A DNA stretch of 14,898 bases from Candidatus Methanophagales archaeon ANME-1-THS (GTDB taxonomy: Archaea > Halobacteriota > Syntropharchaeia > Alkanophagales > Methanospirareceae). The stretch is taken from NCBI GenBank assembly GCA_004212135.1, contig RXIE01000071.1, positions 1 through 14,898 on the forward strand, given 5' to 3'. Within the stretch, counting starts at the first letter, position 1. Each line of letters begins with the position of its first letter. The notes below the pieces were generated by a model that saw nothing but the letters and a program-made list of their open reading frames with translations, had not been told where the DNA came from and did not search any database. This document shows positions 12,224-14,898 of this stretch, in pieces. The translations under genes and the position numbers were made by a program.

Positions 12224-14092
12224 ATGGCAACATGGATCCATCCCGGCTTTATCTACCTCTTCGGTGCACTGCTCATCCCGGTGCTCAGGGGTAAGATCAG
12301 GCAGGCTTACATGCTCTTTTTGCCGCTTGCCGCACTGACAGACCTTATCTTCACCGCACGAGGTGCATTCGGTGCGCTTCCGATTGAGACCTGGCATATC
12401 CCCTTTTTGGGCTACGAGCTCCTTCTTGGTCATATCGACAATTTGAGTTTATTCTTTGCATTCCTCTTCGTCATTGTCTCATTCTGTATGTTCCTCTACG
12501 CGCTCCATGTAAAGGAGGAATGGCAGCATGTCTCCGCATTTCTCTACATCGGAAGCACACTCGGTGTGGTCTTTGCCGGTGACCTCTTCACGCTCCTCTT
12601 CTTCTGGGAGGTTATGGCGTGGGCCTCCCTCTTCCTGATATGGTACCGGAAGACTGATGCAGCCTGGAAGGCGGGCTTCAGATACATCATGGTGCACTCG
12701 GTCGGGGGCGTCTGTCTCTTTGCGGGCGTGGTCTTACAATTGCGAGCTACAGGATCTATTGCATGGGGCTTTGAGACCTTGCACCAGGGCACCTCAGCAT
12801 CATACCTCATGCTCACCGCCTTTTTCATCAATGGCGCGGTACCTCCATTACACGCCTGGCTCTCTGATGCGTATCCCGAAGCCACGGTCACCGGTACAGT
12901 ATTCTTAAATGCCTTCACCACGAAGAGCGCGATCTATGTCCTGCTCCGTGGGTTCACCGGTTATGAACCACTCATGTTACTAGGCGGGATTATGGCGGTC
13001 TATGGCATCATCTATGCTTTGATTGTCAATGACGTGAGACGGGTTCTTTCCTATCATATCATCTCACAAGGCGGGTATATGGTCGCCGGGATAGGTATCG
13101 GAACGGGCCTCGCTGTAGGAGGTGCGATCGCCCACGCATTATGTTATACGATGTGTAAGACGCTCCTTTTCATGGCTGCGAGCGCGGTACTTGCTACAAC
13201 GGGCACGATCAAACTCTCGGATCTGGGCGGCTTGTACAAATACATGCCACGCACCTTCTGGTTCTATATGATCGGCGCGTTCTCGATCTCGGGACTGCCG
13301 TTCTTCAGTGTCTTTGTGAGCAAGCCACTCGTGATCGAATCCGCAGTCCTGGCAGACCAGCCTCTCGTCTGGCTCTTACTCGAAGCGGCATCAATCGGTA
13401 CATTCCTCTGCCTGGCGGTCAAAATTCCGTATCTCACATGGCTTGAACGAGAAAAACCGACGAATATTCAGGCGAAGGACCCACCCGTGAATATGCTCCT
13501 CGGCATGGGGATACTCTCAGTCCTCTGTATCGCCGTTGCGGTCTACCCGCAGACTATGTACCATATGATAGCGCCCGCAGTCGAGGAATTAGCCTCAGAG
13601 CCGCTTACCTTTGAGCATTATATCGCCCATCCCTACGCGCTCTCCCGTGTGATAGAACTGACCATGTTCTTCTTATTCGCATTCCCAGCATTCTGGTTAT
13701 TGCGAGAGCCCTTCACACATCGGGACGCGAAGATCGCACTCGATCTCGATTGGTTCTACCGGGTAACCGGGAAGTGGGTGATATGGTTCTGTGAAAAACC
13801 GCTCATGGCGTTTGCCAGCTTGATTGACCGGAACGTCTTGAAGCTCGCAGCCTTCTTCGTTTGGGTCAGCCGAAATCCCGCGAATGCATTACGAATCAAA
13901 GGAGCAGAGACGAGGCTAAAGCTCCAGAAACTCATCTCTACGTCAGAACGGGCGAGGAGCTATGAAAGTGGTCTCGAAAGGGTACAGATACGATTCCCGG
14001 GAGAACTGCCACGATTCGGGTTGGGTGCCTCCATGCTTCTGGTACTCTTATTCCTCGCAGCGTATGTATTGTTATACCTGTTAGGCGTGTGA
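12224..14092 (+). CDS. Fourth MrpD/NuoL-family antiporter subunit
   Basis: This 622-residue proton-pump-type subunit, longer than the others, belongs to the archaeal/deltaproteobacterial branch often annotated as Na+/H+ antiporter subunit D. It shows AGDLFTLLFFWEVMAWASLF with Glu129 and FFINGAVPPLHAWLSDAYPE, in which Asn203 occupies the usual TM7 Lys position. FLNAFTTKSAIYVLLRGFTG follows, with the TM8 Lys234, then SYHIISQGGYMVAGIGIGTG. The C-terminal extension (about residues 490-622) begins with DLDWFYRVTGKWV, a segment typical of this branch, and ends with one helix. I choose the ATG at 12224 because ggaggtga lies six bases upstream; the adjacent GTG at 12221 is less well spaced. It is the last antiporter gene in the locus. 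Confidence 0.9.
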   Translation: MATWIHPGFIYLFGALLIPVLRGKIRQAYMLFLPLAALTDLIFTARGAFGALPIETWHIPFLGYELLLGHIDNLSLFFAFLFVIVSFCMFLYALHVKEEWQHVSAFLYIGSTLGVVFAGDLFTLLFFWEVMAWASLFLIWYRKTDAAWKAGFRYIMVHSVGGVCLFAGVVLQLRATGSIAWGFETLHQGTSASYLMLTAFFINGAVPPLHAWLSDAYPEATVTGTVFLNAFTTKSAIYVLLRGFTGYEPLMLLGGIMAVYGIIYALIVNDVRRVLSYHIISQGGYMVAGIGIGTGLAVGGAIAHALCYTMCKTLLFMAASAVLATTGTIKLSDLGGLYKYMPRTFWFYMIGAFSISGLPFFSVFVSKPLVIESAVLADQPLVWLLLEAASIGTFLCLAVKIPYLTWLEREKPTNIQAKDPPVNMLLGMGILSVLCIAVAVYPQTMYHMIAPAVEELASEPLTFEHYIAHPYALSRVIELTMFFLFAFPAFWLLREPFTHRDAKIALDLDWFYRVTGKWVIWFCEKPLMAFASLIDRNVLKLAAFFVWVSRNPANALRIKGAETRLKLQKLISTSERARSYESGLERVQIRFPGELPRFGLGASMLLVLLFLAAYVLLYLLGV

Positions 14093-14102
14093 GTGAGAGT
14101 GA

Positions 14103-14122
14103 AAATATCGAAATATTTAAAT
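14103..14122 (+). promoter_or_regulatory. AT-rich palindromic element, possible TATA box
   Basis: Just after the last antiporter gene, aaatat (14103-14108) and atattt (14113-14118) form a 6-base inverted repeat around cgaa and run into atatttaaat. This could be a TATA element for the small downstream gene, whose start is about 80 bases away. The evidence is composition only. Confidence 0.3.
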
Positions 14123-14198
14123 CGAAAGGAGATGAATAGGTGGACACCAAGGGGGTATTCAGAATATAGAAATGATGGTAATCGAGGGGTGAGAGGGT

Positions 14199-14456
14199 AT
14201 GGAAAGTAAATTCTTTGGTGCCGTGAAATGTTTTTTTAAATGCCCCGCATGTACCATGACCGCCCTGTTGAGTCCCGATTCGTTATCAGATCCACGATTT
14301 CGGGAGTTATTAAAGGAGCGCTGCCCTGAGATAGATGTGGATAGTTTAGGTTTTTATGCGGGATTCTTCCTCGCGTTCCTCTTCGTGATCTTCTGCGTGG
14401 TGGCCTACATACTCTTCGGTGTACTGAGGCTGCTGATCCAAACACCACCGGCTTAG
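14199..14456 (+). CDS. Small Cys-motif membrane protein, function unknown
   Basis: An 85-residue protein that I do not recognise. The N-terminal part contains CFFKCPACTM, giving cysteines at residues 11, 15 and 18 (a C-x3-C-x2-C arrangement), plus Cys42. A soluble stretch with DSLSDPRFRELLKERCPEID follows, then one long membrane helix (about 52-80). This is the shape of a single-pass protein with a possible metal- or thiol-binding head. The ATG at 14199 follows gaggggtgagagggt, a good ribosome binding region. It lies 106 bases after the antiporter locus on the same strand, with no clear terminator between, so co-transcription is possible. A stem-rich segment begins at its stop codon. Confidence 0.6.
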   Translation: MESKFFGAVKCFFKCPACTMTALLSPDSLSDPRFRELLKERCPEIDVDSLGFYAGFFLAFLFVIFCVVAYILFGVLRLLIQTPPA

Positions 14457-14536
14457 CTCTGGTGAGAAGTTCATGTATCGGGAAATAGCGGTTACATGAA
14501 CGACTGTTACTTCTTCTTAGCTCACCGAGAAGAGCT
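14455..14536 (+). terminator. Nested hairpin after the small membrane protein gene
   Basis: An inner 9-base perfect inverted repeat, gttcatgta (14469-14477) and tacatgaac (14493-14501), sits inside a second pairing. In the outer pairing agctctggtgag (14455-14466) matches ctcacc (14521-14526) and, after a four-base bulge, agagct (14531-14536). The outer arm includes the last bases of the gene's stop codon. The two-level stem looks selected rather than accidental. It could be a transcript 3' end or stabilising structure, or a small structured RNA. No T-run follows directly, so a classical terminator is not certain. Confidence 0.45.
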
Positions 14537-14689
14537 GCTTGTCCCTCTCTCAGTTATGAGCCAATTCTTCATCCACCTTACGGGACTAAACACGGGGTTG
14601 TCAAGATAATGGGTGCTGCGCGTGAAATTACAAAATTAACACACCATCAAGCTTCGTTGCGATAACCAGACCGAAAGGATTTAGTAGAA

Positions 14690-14736
14690 TGAGAGCAGAT
14701 AAGTTATTATGCTCCAATCAGTCTTATCTGCTCTCA
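14690..14736 (-). terminator. 14-bp perfect hairpin at the end of the minus-strand gene
   Basis: tgagagcagataag (14690-14703) and cttatctgctctca (14723-14736) are exact reverse complements with a 19-base loop. The second arm contains the stop codon (14724-14726) of the minus-strand reading frame. The minus-strand transcript would therefore form a strong stem right at its stop. No long T-run follows. It could act as a terminator or 3' stabiliser, and convergent transcription from the left might use it too. Confidence 0.5.
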
Positions 14737-14897
14737 AAAACACTATACGTTTCATCCAACTTAAACTTACCGATTTTGGGGATGCTTCTCTGAACGTGGA
14801 TAGAGTCCTCACCAAGCGATTTATAAAGCGAGATATGCCTCGTCGTGTCACGAATGAGCTTGTTCTCCTCACAGACCACCTTTTTGAGCTTCTCCAT
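14724..14897 (-). CDS. Unrecognised protein, possibly cut by the window edge
   Basis: On the minus strand, 57 codons are open from an ATG at 14897 to a TAA at 14724-14726. They read MEKLKKVVCEENKLIRDTTR at the start and end IGKFKLDETYSVFESR. Composition is ordinary, soluble and charged, with no membrane helix and no motif that I can assign. The ATG is the second base from the window end, so the true start may lie further right and this may be a C-terminal part only. The stop sits inside a perfect 14-base stem. Other frames over the same bases give less protein-like translations. Confidence 0.4.
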   Translation of the reverse strand: MEKLKKVVCEENKLIRDTTRHISLYKSLGEDSIHVQRSIPKIGKFKLDETYSVFESR

Positions 14898-14898
14898 C

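Noticed and set aside
14132..14209. 25-codon leader reading frame from ATG 14132 overlapping the start of the 85-residue gene
   Set aside because: The aaaggag sequence touches the ATG with no spacer, and the peptide (Arg/Gly/Asn-rich) has no recognisable character; too weak to call.

Overview
The window looks like a euryarchaeal chromosome segment, probably from a methanogen or ANME-type lineage; the exact lineage cannot be fixed from the sequence alone. The evidence is an archaeal ribosomal protein/RNA polymerase operon (eL18, uL13, uS9, Rpo10, Rpo6), a Taw3 wybutosine enzyme, a tRNA without an encoded CCA end, TATA-type promoters, and Shine-Dalgarno-led genes with many GTG starts.

Layout. 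(1) About 1-1231 is a graveyard. There is an unrecognised degenerate stretch, then the 5' end of a cas1 gene joined out of frame to the 3' two-thirds of a cas4 gene that carries an in-frame TGA. A frameshifted gene follows whose N-terminus faintly resembles a type I Cas8-like large subunit. Together these read as the remains of a CRISPR-Cas locus; I see no repeat array. (2) About 1271-3150, minus strand, is a transcription/translation operon: rpl18e, rpl13, rps9, rpoN, tRNA-Pro(CGG), rpoK. It has a TATA box upstream of rpl18e and a T-tract after rpoK. (3) 3214-3795, minus strand, is taw3, transcribed divergently from the next block. (4) 3861-14092, plus strand, is a large Mrp/Mbh-type multisubunit cation/proton antiporter locus. 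The order is MrpF, MrpG, MrpE, MbhD-like, MbhE-like, MrpB, MrpC, MrpD (copy 1, interrupted by one UAA), MrpD (copy 2), a third MrpD-family subunit, a small His/Glu-rich two-helix protein, and a fourth MrpD-family subunit. (5) 14199-14456 is a small Cys-containing membrane protein. It is followed by two hairpin-forming segments and the 3' part of an unrecognised minus-strand gene that may run off the right edge.

How the genes work together. The antiporter genes encode a membrane complex of the kind that exchanges Na+ for H+ in Mrp antiporters and in the membrane arm of Mbh/Mbs hydrogenase-like complexes. The F-G-E-(D)-(E)-B-C-D order matches the membrane half of those complexes. No hydrogenase or ferredoxin-oxidising subunits are present here, so the locus encodes either a free-standing antiporter or the ion-pumping arm of a complex whose redox half lies elsewhere. 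It carries four MrpD-class pump subunits. The two adjacent MrpD copies are a tandem duplication. One has a stop at codon 151. The other carries Glu where the first and the usual family sequence carry a TM8 Lys. Other oddities are an internal repeat in MrpG and a roughly 90-residue insertion in the MbhE-like subunit.
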